64,000 bases of DNA, from the NCBI RefSeq assembly GCF_000507845.1, contig NZ_KI669454.1:720604-784603 (forward strand). Direction: 5' to 3'. Made by a program: the position numbers and the translations under genes. The stretch is from Helicobacter macacae MIT 99-5501 (lineage in GTDB: Bacteria > Campylobacterota > Campylobacteria > Campylobacterales > Helicobacteraceae). This document shows positions 54,738 to 64,000 of the stretch, piece after piece (position 1 is the first letter of the stretch; each line of letters opens with the position of its first letter). The notes below the pieces were generated by a model. The model was given only the letters and a program-made list of their open reading frames with translations, searched no databases and had not been told where the DNA came from.

Positions 54738-56432
54738 GTGGATGCAAAAGTATTTTTAGAGAGTGTGCACAAAATTTATAGCAAACTCAACAAAAAACAG
54801 CGCATTGTCATTGCCACTACGCTAGTGATTTTAATCGCGTTTTTTGTGTTTTTGGTGGTGTTTTCGGGCAAAAAGACCCAAAGTGAATACGGCGTGCTAT
54901 TTGATAAGCTCGATTCTGCGGATAATGCGCTGATTTTGGACTATCTAAAAGAAAAGCAGATTCCTTATAGAATCCCGCGCAATGATGTTATTGAGATTCC
55001 TTCAGAGCGCGTGGCAGAGGAGCGCATCGAGCTAGCCGCACGGGGAATCCCAAAGACCTCAAAAGTAGGTTTTGAAGTCTTTGATACCAATGACATTGCT
55101 GCGACAGATTTTACCCAGCAAGTGAAATTTTTGCGCGCCACAGAGGGCGAGCTAACGCGCACGATTGAGGCACTAGAGCCGATTTTTAAAGCAAGCGTGC
55201 AAATTGCAAATCCAAAAGAAAGTCTTTTTGTCTCTACTTCTGTGCCACCCACAGCCGCAGTTATGGTGCAAATAAAGCCGGGGGCACAGCTTTCATCATT
55301 TCAAATCACAGGGATAAAAAACCTCGTATCTGCTGCTATCCCCAAGCTCACTCCCGAAAATGTCAAAATCGTAGATAGCAATGGTATGCCTCTAGGCGAG
55401 GATAATGAGCTACTTGGGCTAAATGAAGTGCTAAAGCAACAATATGCTTTCGTGCATAAAGAGGAGCAAAAAAAGGCAGATGATATTGTGCGCTTGCTAA
55501 GCCCGCTTGCAGGTGGTGCTAGCAAGGTAGTGGCTATCGTGCATTTGCAATATGACTTTAGCCAGAGAGAATCTGTAAAGCAGACTTTTGACCCTACCCA
55601 AGTCCTCCCACGCGCACAGAGGGACTACGAAAAGCACAAAGTAGGACCGGGAGAGAAGCGCATAGGCGGAATCCCGGGCGTAGAATCAAACATAGGACCT
55701 GTGCAGGATTTGGATAATGAAAATGGACTCACAAAAGAAGATGAAAGCGAAACAATCGTAAATAACGAGATAGGCAATGAAACCATAAAGACGAAGTTTT
55801 CGCCCGGTGAGCCTATTCGTATGACTGCTTCTGTGCTGATAAATGGCGAACAACAGCTAACCACTAATGAAAATGGCGATGAAGTGCTAGAATATGTGCC
55901 TTTTACCCCAGAGCGCATAGCAAAGCTAGAAAAACAAGTCCAAGATGCTATCGGCTATAATGCAAATAGAGGGGATTCTGTAACGGTTTCTGATTGGGAT
56001 TTTTCTAAAAATGAGCGGCTAAAAGCCCCACAAACTTTTGTAGAAAAAGCTACCGCGCTTATTGCTCAATACATTCCGTTGCTAAAATATGTCATTATCG
56101 CTGTGATTATTTTCATATTCTACAAAAAAGTCATCGCTCCATTTGCAGAGAGAATGCTAGAAATGCAAGATGCAGAGGAGGACAAAGTCGAGTCGCTATT
56201 TGAAGTCGATGATGATGATGATGAGCTTACTTCGCGCTTTGGCGATATGAAAAAGCGCATAGAAGACCAGCTTGGGCTTAGCGGTGCAGGATTTAGCGAA
56301 GATGAAGTCAAATACGAAGTATTGCTAGAAAAAATCCGCGCCCTTATCCAAGAAAAGCCCGAAGAGGTTGCCTCTCTTTTCCAAAAACTTATCCACGATG
56401 AGATAGGCACACCCACAGAGCGAACAAGCTAG
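54738..56432 (+). CDS. fliF: FliF, flagellar MS-ring protein
   Basis: 564 residues from a GTG start at 54738. Two membrane helices, near residues 22-43 (RIVIATTLVILIAFFVFLVVF) and 450-470 (YVIIAVIIFIFYKKVI), flank a periplasmic domain with LVSAAIPKLTPENVKIVDSNG. FliF forms the MS ring and the base of the flagellum. FliG binds its C-terminus. It heads the fliF-fliG-fliH block. Confidence 0.96.
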   Translation: MDAKVFLESVHKIYSKLNKKQRIVIATTLVILIAFFVFLVVFSGKKTQSEYGVLFDKLDSADNALILDYLKEKQIPYRIPRNDVIEIPSERVAEERIELAARGIPKTSKVGFEVFDTNDIAATDFTQQVKFLRATEGELTRTIEALEPIFKASVQIANPKESLFVSTSVPPTAAVMVQIKPGAQLSSFQITGIKNLVSAAIPKLTPENVKIVDSNGMPLGEDNELLGLNEVLKQQYAFVHKEEQKKADDIVRLLSPLAGGASKVVAIVHLQYDFSQRESVKQTFDPTQVLPRAQRDYEKHKVGPGEKRIGGIPGVESNIGPVQDLDNENGLTKEDESETIVNNEIGNETIKTKFSPGEPIRMTASVLINGEQQLTTNENGDEVLEYVPFTPERIAKLEKQVQDAIGYNANRGDSVTVSDWDFSKNERLKAPQTFVEKATALIAQYIPLLKYVIIAVIIFIFYKKVIAPFAERMLEMQDAEEDKVESLFEVDDDDDELTSRFGDMKKRIEDQLGLSGAGFSEDEVKYEVLLEKIRALIQEKPEEVASLFQKLIHDEIGTPTERTS

Positions 56433-56530
56433 ATTTAGCTAGAATCTAAAGTGATTTTAAAAAACAAGCCGATTTAGATTCTAGCCAAGCACGACAAAAA
56501 CAAAAAAGCAAAAATCTTTAAGGAGACAAA

Positions 56531-57559
56531 ATGGCACTAAACCAACGACAAAGAGCGCAATATGATGAACTCTCAATGAGTGAGAAAATCGCCATTTTGC
56601 TTATTCAGGTGGGCGAGGAACTCACTAGCGAGATTTTCAAAAATCTTGATATTGATGGAATCACAGAAATTTCGCGACAGATTATGCAGCTAAAAGGCAC
56701 AGATAAAGCCATAGGTGGCGCAGTTATTGAGGAATTTTATGCGATATTTCAATCAAATCAATATATCAATACAGGTGGTTTGGATTACGCACGAGATTTG
56801 CTTACAAAAGCATTGGGACCAGAAGAAGCCAAGCGGATTATGGATAAGCTGGCTAAGACTATGCAGTCTGCCAAAAACTTCGCCTATCTCTCAAAAGTCC
56901 GCCCGCAGCAGCTTGCAGACTTTATTGTCAATGAACACCCTCAAACTATCGCACTTATCTTGGCTCATATGGATGCCACAAGTGCAGCAGAGACTTTGGG
57001 GCAGTTTAGCGATGACAATACACGCGCAGAAATCGCCATTCGTATGGCAAATCTAGGCGATATATCGCCAAATGTCGTAAAAAGGGTATCCACCGTGCTA
57101 GAAAACAAACTAGAATCACTCACAAGCTACAAAGTCGAAGTGGGCGGACCTCGCGCCGTTGCTGAAATGTTTAACCGACTAGGGCAAAAAGCAGCAAAAG
57201 CCACGCTAGCCTATATTGAGCAAATCGATGAACAGCTAGCAAGCGAAATCAAAGAAATGATGTTTACATTTGAAGACATTATCGGGCTTGATAAAAATGC
57301 TATTAGAGAGATTCTAAAAGTCGCGGACAAAAAAGACCTCACTATGGCACTAAAGTCCGCCCCAGATATGCTAAAGCAAAAATTCCTAGAGCAAATGTCA
57401 TCGCGTGCTAGCGAGCAGTTTGTCGAGGAAATGCAGTTCTTAGGTGCAGTTAGAATGCGTGATGTCGAAGCCGCACAGCGCAAAATTGTCGAAGTAGTCC
57501 AAACCCTTAGCGAACAAGGCGTAATCCAAGTAGGCGGAGATGACGATGTCCTTGTCTAG
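56531..57559 (+). CDS. fliG: FliG, flagellar motor switch protein
   Basis: 342 residues. The torque and rotor features are EHPQTIALILAHMD, FTFEDIIGLDKNAIREILK and the C-terminal charged region. It links FliF to the C ring and MotA. The start follows AAGGAGACAAA. fliH begins inside its end. Confidence 0.96.
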   Translation: MALNQRQRAQYDELSMSEKIAILLIQVGEELTSEIFKNLDIDGITEISRQIMQLKGTDKAIGGAVIEEFYAIFQSNQYINTGGLDYARDLLTKALGPEEAKRIMDKLAKTMQSAKNFAYLSKVRPQQLADFIVNEHPQTIALILAHMDATSAAETLGQFSDDNTRAEIAIRMANLGDISPNVVKRVSTVLENKLESLTSYKVEVGGPRAVAEMFNRLGQKAAKATLAYIEQIDEQLASEIKEMMFTFEDIIGLDKNAIREILKVADKKDLTMALKSAPDMLKQKFLEQMSSRASEQFVEEMQFLGAVRMRDVEAAQRKIVEVVQTLSEQGVIQVGGDDDVLV

Positions 57560-58322
57560 TTTTGGCGAAGAAAACCTTATCGCAAAAGACCGTGCTAGCA
57601 AGCACAAAATCACTCGCTATGAGTTTAGCCCTATTGTGATTGATGAGCCAGATTCCACAAAAGAATCTATCATTGAGGAGCAAATCCCGCAAATCCCAAA
57701 AGATGACCCATTGGAGAAAGAGTTGATAGAAAAATTGCTAGGCAAAATTGATGAGCTATCCACTTCGCTTGCCAAACTTCAACTTCAGTTTGAAAAACAA
57801 CAGCAAGAAATGGAAGCCCAAATCACTACCGCTCGAAATGACGCATACAAAGACGGGCTGCGAGATGGCGAGGAAAAAATAAAAACACAATTCCAAGATG
57901 AAATCCAAAAAGAAAAAACCTCTCTTATTGATTCTGCTATCACGCTTGGGAATGCGATGAAAAACTCGGAGACTCATCTGCGTGAGCTAGAAAAAGAGCT
58001 AAGTGGCATAGCCGTAGATATTGCCAAAGAAGTCGTAGCAAAAGAAGTCGATAAAGATTCTAGCGCGGTAGCAACTGCGCTAGCAAAGGAGCTTTTGGGC
58101 TCTATTGCCAATGCCACAGACATTCATCTACGCGTAAATCCGCAGGATTTAAAAGAGCTGCAAGAAGCCTTGCAAGACTACCCAAAGCTAAAAATACAAG
58201 CAGATAATGCAATCACAAAAGGTGGCGTGATAATCGATAATGGCGGGGGAATCATCGATGGCACTATCTCAAATCGCTACAAGACTTTGAAGCAATCCGT
58301 GCTAGAAAATCTAAAAGACTAA
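57546..58322 (+). CDS. fliH: FliH, flagellar export ATPase regulator
   Basis: 258 residues from ATG 57546 (GGCGGAG upstream); a start at 57540 would be too near the site. A coiled-coil region (about 60-150) is followed by a C-terminal domain with ELSGIAVDIAKEVVAKE and NPQDLKELQEAL, as in FliH/YscL proteins. It keeps the FliI ATPase inactive and docks it to the export gate. It overlaps fliG. Confidence 0.9.
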   Translation: MSLSSFGEENLIAKDRASKHKITRYEFSPIVIDEPDSTKESIIEEQIPQIPKDDPLEKELIEKLLGKIDELSTSLAKLQLQFEKQQQEMEAQITTARNDAYKDGLRDGEEKIKTQFQDEIQKEKTSLIDSAITLGNAMKNSETHLRELEKELSGIAVDIAKEVVAKEVDKDSSAVATALAKELLGSIANATDIHLRVNPQDLKELQEALQDYPKLKIQADNAITKGGVIIDNGGGIIDGTISNRYKTLKQSVLENLKD

Positions 58323-58368
58323 CTGCAAATACCACAACACCAAAACCTAGCCTAGAAAGAATCCAAAA

Positions 58369-60288
58369 ATGCCTAGTAGCCACACAAATAAGACACAATA
58401 TAAACTTCCTAAAAAACCCATAGAATATATGGACATAGCCGAGCTATACGAGCTTGCAGAGATTTTGCGAAATAGGATTTTGGAAGTGGTAAGCCACAAT
58501 GGAGGGCATCTAAGCTCTTCTTTGGGTGCGGTGGATATTATCGTGGCTATGCACTATGTGTTTGGCAAAAAGCACAATCCATTTATTTTTGATGTTTCTC
58601 ATCAAGCATACGCACACAAACTTCTAAGCGGGCGGTTTGAGGAGTTTGATACACTTAGATGCTTTGGTGGGATTAGTGGATTTTGCAATCCCAAAGAATC
58701 AGATGCGGATTATTTCATCGCTGGACATAGCTCTACTTCGATTTCGCTAGGTGTGGGTGTGGCAAAGGCTTACAAGCTAGAGGGCAAAAACGGCTTGCCT
58801 GTGGTGCTTATAGGCGATGGCAGTATGAGTGCGGGGCTGACTTATGAAGCACTAAATGAGCTAGGGGATAGAAAATACCCAATGGTAATAATCCTAAATG
58901 ACAATGAAATGAGTATCGCTCGCCCCATTGGCGCGATTAGCAAGCATTTATCCCATCTCATTTCTCACCCTATGTATCAGTCATTTCGCAATTTTACAAA
59001 GAAGTTTTTGGAGAAAATGCCTGATTCTGCGAGCTATCTAGCAAAGCGTGTAGAAGAGAGCTTTAAGCTAATTACCCCGGGGATTTTGTTTGAGGAAATG
59101 GGGATTAGCTACATAGGACCAATCGATGGGCATAAGCTAGAAGAGCTTGTGTTTTGCCTAAAAAGAGCACGAGAAATGGAGCGACCCGTAGTGGTGCACG
59201 TCCAAACCATAAAGGGCAAGGGCTACAAAATCGCAGAGGGACCTTATGAGAAATGGCACGGAGTGGGGGCGTTTGACTTAGAGACAGGCTTACCGCTAAA
59301 AAAACCAAGTCAGCTAAAGCCACCCACAGAAGTGTATTCTAACGCGCTTTTTGAGCTAGCAAAAAATGACAAAAAAGTCGTAGGAATCACTGCTGCTATG
59401 CCCGGGGGTGTGGGACTAGGCAAACTTATGGATTTATACCCTGATAGATTTTGGGATGCGGGAATTGCCGAGCAGCACTGCGTAACCTCTATGGCAGCAA
59501 TGGCAAAAGAGGGGTTTATCCCTTTTGTAAGCATTTACTCGACATTTTTGCAAAGAGCGTTTGACCAGATTATCCACGATGTAGGGATTTTAGCCTTGCC
59601 TGTGAGATTTAGCATAGATAGAGCGGGAATCGTAGGCGAAGATGGCGAAACTCATCAAGGGCTTTTTGACATTGCATATTTGCGGATAATCCCAAACTTC
59701 ACGCTTTTTGCTCCGCGTGATAATGCCACCCTCATTGAAGCGGTAAATTTTGCTTATGGCTTTAGCAAATCCCCTTGCGCGTATCGCTATCCTCGTGGTA
59801 GCTTTGTGCTAGATACGCTAGAGTCAGCTTCTTATCCACCTAGTGCGTTTGCTATGGGCAAATGTGAAGTGCTAAAGCAGGGCAAAGAAATCCTCCTTAT
59901 CGGCTATGGAAATGGTGTAGGTAGGGCACACTTAGTGCAAAGAGAACTAGAACTTCTAGGTTTTGCTCCTAGCTTGGTGGATTTGCGCTTTGTCAAACCA
60001 CTTGATAGAGAGATTATACACATTGTTGAGGAGCATTCTATCGCGTTTGTGTTTAGCGATAGCTACAAGCAAGGTGGCGTAGCAAGCGCGATAAGTGAGC
60101 TACTAAATGAGTGTGGCGTATGCAAGCCTATCGTTAGCTTTGAGCTAGATTGTGGATTTGTCCCGCACGGCAGTGTAGCCGATATAGAAAAGCACTTAGG
60201 CATTGATAGTGCTTCTCTTATCTCACGCACGATTGAAATACTAGACAAATACGGCATCACTCATAGCGCAGAGTCTAAGTCCTCTTAA
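58369..60288 (+). CDS. dxs: Dxs, 1-deoxy-D-xylulose-5-phosphate synthase
   Basis: 639 residues. TPP-binding GDGSMSAGLTYEALNELG...ILNDNEMS and the transketolase C-domain (GIVGEDGETHQGLFD) are clear. It starts the MEP isoprenoid pathway, in which IspG at 9294 also acts. It follows fliH after 46 nt, as in Helicobacter. Confidence 0.96.
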   Translation: MPSSHTNKTQYKLPKKPIEYMDIAELYELAEILRNRILEVVSHNGGHLSSSLGAVDIIVAMHYVFGKKHNPFIFDVSHQAYAHKLLSGRFEEFDTLRCFGGISGFCNPKESDADYFIAGHSSTSISLGVGVAKAYKLEGKNGLPVVLIGDGSMSAGLTYEALNELGDRKYPMVIILNDNEMSIARPIGAISKHLSHLISHPMYQSFRNFTKKFLEKMPDSASYLAKRVEESFKLITPGILFEEMGISYIGPIDGHKLEELVFCLKRAREMERPVVVHVQTIKGKGYKIAEGPYEKWHGVGAFDLETGLPLKKPSQLKPPTEVYSNALFELAKNDKKVVGITAAMPGGVGLGKLMDLYPDRFWDAGIAEQHCVTSMAAMAKEGFIPFVSIYSTFLQRAFDQIIHDVGILALPVRFSIDRAGIVGEDGETHQGLFDIAYLRIIPNFTLFAPRDNATLIEAVNFAYGFSKSPCAYRYPRGSFVLDTLESASYPPSAFAMGKCEVLKQGKEILLIGYGNGVGRAHLVQRELELLGFAPSLVDLRFVKPLDREIIHIVEEHSIAFVFSDSYKQGGVASAISELLNECGVCKPIVSFELDCGFVPHGSVADIEKHLGIDSASLISRTIEILDKYGITHSAESKSS

Positions 60289-60322
60289 AAGCAAAGCGAT
60301 GATTGATTTTGGAGAGGACAAA

Positions 60323-60874
60323 ATGACTTCACAAAGTAGCAATCCAAATGCTAAAAATGTTGGCGAAGTGCGAGAATTTGATTTTGCCAAAGCACAAGAT
60401 TTTGGCAAAAATTTTATCAAAGCAAAAAAATGCAGTCAAGCAAAAATTGCAATCAAAGATTTTAGCTTTGAGTTTGTGCCAAGTGCGTGCAAAGAGTGCG
60501 GTGGCAAATGCTGTGTGGGCGAGAGTGGATATATATTTCTTAGTCTAAGCCAAGCAGAAGCGATTGCAGATTTTTTGCACCTTTCGCTAGAGGATTTTGC
60601 TAGGAAATATTTGATAAAGGTTGGGTATCGATTCTCGCTTATTGAGAAACGATATGAAAATGGCTTTGCGTGCGTGTTTTTTGATGAAGTGAAAAAATCC
60701 TGCCAAATCTATCCGCTTCGCCCAAAGCAATGCGTGGATTTTCCTTTTTGGGATAAAATGAGGGGCAAGAAGTGCGAGGATTTGGGAGAGCTTTTTGCTT
60801 TGTGTAGGGGGGTAAGAAATCCTGCTAATAGCGTGGATTCTCTCATAGACACAAAAGATTGCGCTATGAAGTGA
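60323..60874 (+). CDS. YkgJ-family cysteine-cluster protein
   Basis: 183 residues from ATG 60323 (GGAGAGGACAAA upstream); an in-frame ATG at 60299 lacks a site. The metal-cluster pattern is C-x2-C-x3-C-C (SACKECGGKCCVGESG), with further cysteines at ACVFFDEVKKSCQIYPLRPKQCVDFPFW. The family probably binds zinc or an iron-sulphur cluster; reaction unknown. It lies just after dxs. Confidence 0.88.
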   Translation: MTSQSSNPNAKNVGEVREFDFAKAQDFGKNFIKAKKCSQAKIAIKDFSFEFVPSACKECGGKCCVGESGYIFLSLSQAEAIADFLHLSLEDFARKYLIKVGYRFSLIEKRYENGFACVFFDEVKKSCQIYPLRPKQCVDFPFWDKMRGKKCEDLGELFALCRGVRNPANSVDSLIDTKDCAMK

Positions 60875-60929
60875 GATTTTGCGTAAAAATCACAAGAGAA
60901 TTTTATTATCCATTTCTTAAGGAATCAAG

Positions 60930-62516
60930 GTGAAAACACACTCACAAAGCATACAAATCACAAAAGACAGCAAAGGCAGTGCAAAAGTCGCAAAATGCGC
61001 CTTTGCAAAATTTGCTTTATCTTGTGCTATGTCTTGTGTCTGTATCTGTGGAGTGCTAGCAGAGCCTACCAGCACAAAAAACACACAAAAAGACACCACA
61101 GCAAACACAACAAAATCCACAAATTCTACGCCAAACGAAGCGACACCTAAAAAAACAAAAACTACCGATGAAGAATCCGCCTTTGCTTCCTCTATACAAG
61201 ACTCCAAAACCACGACCGCTCAAATCGCCCTAAGACAGCCTTATAACGACTTAGAAACCGCGCTTCCTAGCGAGGATTTTGGCGAGAATTTCACTCTGCC
61301 TAAGATTGCAGATTCTAGTATGGATTTGCTACTTTTGCAGGGGGCTGATGATTTGTATCATAGTAATTTTGCCGAGTCTTTAGAGAATTTTTTGCTTTTG
61401 TATGACAAGACAAAAGAGCCCTACTATGCCAAGCTAGCTGCCCAAGCCGCACTTGGCAAAGGCGATATACAAACCGCCTTTAGCCTAGCAAATCTCTATG
61501 TAGAGCAAAGTGGCGATGAAAACGATGTCATCATCAATAAGATTTTAGCCGATGCTTTTGTGCAAAATGGACAAATGGACAAAGCAATCATCGCCCTAGA
61601 AAAAGTCAAAAAGCTAGAAGATACAGAGGCACTAAATGATGTCCTAGCAAATCTATATATGCTCCAAAAGCAGCTTCCAAAAGCACTAAGCCTCTTTGAG
61701 GAGCTGTATGAGAAAACCAAAAACCCAGAAGTGCTAAAAAAGATTTTAGTCATATTTCTATCCCAAGAAAAAACCCAAAAGGCATTAGGTGTTTTAAGCG
61801 AGCATTTGCTAAGCGAGGGGTGCGAGGATTTGTTTTGTGAGGAGGCGTTGAGCTTTTATGTCGACTCAAACGCGCTAAATATGGCAAAGGCAGTGTTTGA
61901 GAAAATCTACCAAAAATCCCCCACGATTCCCAATGCCACAAACTATATGCGTGTCCTAGTCGCACTCAAGCAATATCAAGAAGCACAAGGCATAGCCCAA
62001 AGCTTTCCATTTGACCAAGGGCTTTTGTTAGATTTGTATGTGATGCAGGGGGATTTTGAAAAAGCGCGTGATTTGAGTGCTCAAATCTACGCCCAAAGCA
62101 AAAATCCTAGATTTTTGGCACTAGAAGCGATATATGGACTAGGAGAGGGCGAGATAGCAAAAGAATCTGCCATAGAAGCAATCAAAAAGCTAGAAAAGTC
62201 TATCAAAGAGCGCAAAAAAGAACTCCAATCAAACAAGCAAAAGCCCACCAATCAAGATGCGTTTTTTTATAATTTTTGCGGATATTTGATGATAGATTTT
62301 GACATAGACTTAAAAAGAGGAATCGAATATGTCAAAGAAGCACTGCTTGTTGAGCCCTACTCGATTTCCTACATTGACTCGCTTGCGTGGGGGTATTATA
62401 AGCTCGGGGATTGCACCAAAGCAAGCCAAATATTTGGGCAAATCCCGCAAAATCGTGTCGAAAAAGAGCCCGAGCTAAAAGCGCACTCTATGCAGATAAA
62501 TGCTTGCAGAAAATAG
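60930..62516 (+). CDS. Periplasmic TPR protein, unknown function
   Basis: 528 residues from a GTG start at 60930 behind TTAAGGAATCAAG. A basic N-terminus and a hydrophobic signal (FALSCAMSCVCICGVLAEP) precede a Thr/Lys/Asn/Ser-rich linker. From residue about 130 on it has TPR-like helical pairs (ALIALEKVKKLEDTEALNDVLANLYMLQKQLPKALSLFEELY). The ending (LLVEPYSISYIDSLAWGYYKLGDCTKASQIF) is typical of TPR outer-envelope proteins in epsilonproteobacteria. Specific role not known. Confidence 0.82.
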   Translation: MKTHSQSIQITKDSKGSAKVAKCAFAKFALSCAMSCVCICGVLAEPTSTKNTQKDTTANTTKSTNSTPNEATPKKTKTTDEESAFASSIQDSKTTTAQIALRQPYNDLETALPSEDFGENFTLPKIADSSMDLLLLQGADDLYHSNFAESLENFLLLYDKTKEPYYAKLAAQAALGKGDIQTAFSLANLYVEQSGDENDVIINKILADAFVQNGQMDKAIIALEKVKKLEDTEALNDVLANLYMLQKQLPKALSLFEELYEKTKNPEVLKKILVIFLSQEKTQKALGVLSEHLLSEGCEDLFCEEALSFYVDSNALNMAKAVFEKIYQKSPTIPNATNYMRVLVALKQYQEAQGIAQSFPFDQGLLLDLYVMQGDFEKARDLSAQIYAQSKNPRFLALEAIYGLGEGEIAKESAIEAIKKLEKSIKERKKELQSNKQKPTNQDAFFYNFCGYLMIDFDIDLKRGIEYVKEALLVEPYSISYIDSLAWGYYKLGDCTKASQIFGQIPQNRVEKEPELKAHSMQINACRK

Positions 62517-63335
62517 ACTAAAGGCTTTATTTTATGCGGTTTTTTTTAAAGTCCGTTTTTGCAGGCAATGCAAAAAAACTTATGAAATAGATATTTTGCT
62601 TGCGTTTAAGAAATTTTATAAAACTTTAGATTTTTAAGTCATTAGCGATGCTTAAGTGCGCAACCCAAAATATCTCTATTGTTTCTCATACTAAGGTTTG
62701 GCACAAACTGAAGTATCCAAATATTCTACTACTTGTCATATTGAGATTTCGCAAGAAAGCAAAATATCCAAAAAAGAGATTTTCTAACGACTTGAATTAT
62801 ATATCTTTTGAGATATTTTGCTTGCACTTAAGTAAGACAAATACTTTGGTTTGTGTAGAAACTTCTTTAAGCCCCCTCCCTTAGCACGAGGATATTTGCT
62901 TTTTTAAGCCCCCTCCCTTGAATCCACTTTTTTTTCAAAGTGAGGGTGTTTGCCACTCTTAAAGCCCCCTCCCTTTGCAAGTGGTAATTTTGCGAGTTCC
63001 CCCTCCCTCTGCGGAGGGGGATAAAGGGGGTGGGTAGATTTCCGTCATTGCGAGCAAGTCGTAAGACTTGCGTGGCAATCCACCACACCGTCATTGCGAG
63101 CGAACGAAGTGAGCGTGGCAATCCAAGCATAGCGCAGTTGCTTTAGTGATGACTAAAATATCTGCATTGCCAGTAGTTGTTAGCCCTGTTTGAGATTTGG
63201 GGGAACTACCCACCCCCTAATCCTCTCCGCTTAAAGGAGGGGACACAAAAAGCAAAATCCACATAAAACACCTAAGATTTGCCAATATTTCCCTGATATT
63301 TCCCAAGTTTTTGGCATTTTTTTGTTTGCGTTTGT
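62517..63335. other. Repeat-rich gap before a small membrane peptide
   Basis: No gene is supported up to 63393. A degenerate copy of the GGTTTGGCACAAAC palindrome is at about 62680-62718. G/C-rich units (CCCCCTCCCTTA, CCCCCTCCCTCTGCGGAGGGGG) lie at about 62872-63030. Two adjacent copies of the CGTCATTGCGAG element are at 63043-63125. The frames on the minus strand at 62867-63130 are repeat translations. Confidence 0.7.
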
Positions 63336-63341
63336 TATAAT
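63336..63341 (+). promoter_or_regulatory. -10 box ahead of the 28-residue peptide gene
   Basis: TATAAT preceded by TTTGT, 53 nt upstream of the ATG at 63394. It comes right after a repeat-rich gap and is the only strong promoter before the small gene and the outer membrane protein gene. Confidence 0.6.
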
Positions 63342-63393
63342 TTGTCCAAAGTATAGGAGAGAAACAAAGGCAAAAAGCCAAAAAGGAGAAATA

Positions 63394-63480
63394 ATGGAAT
63401 ACTATGTCTTTGGCTCAATTTTTTTGGCATTTTTGGGAATCGCTTATAGCATTTTTAGTGCTACTTTGGAAGACAATTAG
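63394..63480 (+). CDS. 28-residue membrane peptide
   Basis: Very short gene: 28 residues starting MEYYVFGSIFLAFLG and ending FSATLEDN. One membrane helix makes up most of the peptide (about residues 5-22), with an acidic C-terminus. It has a strong ribosome site (AAAAAGGAGAAATA) and a TATAAT promoter at 63336, which together make it much more believable than a random frame. It is followed after 46 nt by an outer membrane protein gene, which has its own ribosome site. I do not recognise the family. Confidence 0.6.
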   Translation: MEYYVFGSIFLAFLGIAYSIFSATLEDN

Positions 63481-63526
63481 ATTTCAAAAAGCAAACAAAA
63501 CAAATCCCTTGAATCAAGGAGCAAAA

Positions 63527-64000
63527 ATGAAACACAACAAACTTAACAAAATATTACGACAAATCACAAAATCAAAAAAAGTAAAATCTAGCGCACTGCT
63601 CCTAGCACCTGCCTTGCTAGCAAACGCGCTTTTTGCCCTAGAGTTTGGCGGGGTGGGCAATGTCTCTGCAGGTATGGGTGGCGCAGGTGTCGCGCTCAAG
63701 CAGTCCCAATGGACTCTCTACTACAACCCAGCCCTGCTAGGAATCGTAAATAAATCTAGTTTTGGGTATAGCTTCGGTGCGGAGTATAAAGAGACAAACT
63801 TGCTAGCTGCTACAAACATAGATAAAAACAATATCGAGGAAATGTATAAGGAGCTAGATGGGCTATTTAAAGGCACTGCTACAAATAACGGTAGGGGGGG
63901 GGATAGCCAGCCTGTTGTCCTAAGTGGTAGAAGTGCTACCCCGCAAAATGTCTCCCCGCAAGCAAATAGCAAAAATTTGCAATTAAATGGGGTATTTGGC
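63527..64000 (+). CDS. TraF-type outer membrane protein, phase-variable, cut by window end
   Basis: The first 158 codons of a protein paralogous to the one at 11178-12515. Signal peptide (SALLLAPALLANALFA), mature start LEFGGVGNVSAGMGGAGVAL, then YYNPALLGIV. A G9 tract (63894-63902) at about codon 123 is read in frame as R-G-G and the frame stays open to the window end, so the gene is in the on state. The ribosome site AAGGAGCAAAA precedes the ATG. It continues beyond the window. Confidence 0.85.
   Translation, partial: MKHNKLNKILRQITKSKKVKSSALLLAPALLANALFALEFGGVGNVSAGMGGAGVALKQSQWTLYYNPALLGIVNKSSFGYSFGAEYKETNLLAATNIDKNNIEEMYKELDGLFKGTATNNGRGGDSQPVVLSGRSATPQNVSPQANSKNLQLNGVFG
63894..63902 (+). 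repeat. G9 phase-variation tract in outer membrane protein gene
   Basis: Nine consecutive G inside the coding region, in a stretch where the paralogue at 11178-12515 has no such tract. A change of one or two bases would end translation early. Confidence 0.85.

Overview
The window looks like chromosome from an enterohepatic (non-pylori) Helicobacter or a very close epsilonproteobacterial relative. The DNA is AT-rich, and the gene order birA-parA-parB-atpF'-atpF-atpH-atpA-atpG-atpD-atpC-tolQ-tolR-tolA-tolB-pal-cpoB-slyD is the one known from Helicobacter. NapA, HypA, a His/Cys-rich SlyD and the blocks rplI-hslV-hslU-era-csd6 and fliF-fliG-fliH-dxs fit the same group. A separate cheB and cheR, which H. 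pylori lacks, argue against H. pylori itself. No tRNA or rRNA gene was recognised.

Left end (1-8740). Positions 1-108 are the end of a CRISPR array with a 36-nt repeat and a 30-nt spacer, resembling Campylobacter type II-C arrays. A 1.27-kb stretch without genes follows, made of G-rich tandem repeats and dispersed palindromes. Then comes a minus-strand operon of six tightly packed type III CRISPR effector genes (7840 to 1380): a small Cas10 with GGDD, a Csm3-like Cas7, Csx10, a double Cas7, Csx19 and a TIGR03986-like RAMP protein. No cas1, cas2, cas6, HD nuclease domain or CARF effector is visible. A 14-base homopolymer lies in the operon promoter.

Middle (8758-29303). This is mostly housekeeping: hypA, ispG, a TraF-type outer membrane protein, a universal stress protein, a lone azlD and napA. 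It continues with birA, chromosome partitioning, F1Fo ATP synthase (without a and c subunits), the Tol-Pal envelope system, slyD and lolA. From birA to lolA all genes point the same way.

Accessory and envelope part (29359-53451). An unrecognised two-gene unit with a YD-repeat secreted protein sits behind a G10 tract. It is followed by fliP and an L,D-carboxypeptidase, both with unusual N-terminal extensions, then era, a large fused restriction-modification enzyme inserted between era and hslU, hslUV and rplI. Next are a YgjP-type metallopeptidase, citrate synthase, a repeat-filled gap, cheB/cheR, luxS, a lone outer membrane efflux lipoprotein, and a TonB-dependent receptor broken at a G14 tract and again at a T7 run. 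A PepSY membrane protein and an LPP20-family protein close this part.

Right end (53533-64000). hisC, fliF, fliG, fliH, dxs, a cysteine-cluster protein and a TPR protein form a plus-strand block. A second repeat-filled gap follows, then a 28-residue membrane peptide gene and the start of a second TraF-type outer membrane protein with an in-frame G9 tract. The recurring theme is surface or defence genes controlled by homopolymer tracts (A14/T14, G10, G14, G9), set in a conserved Helicobacter backbone and separated by repeat-rich gaps.
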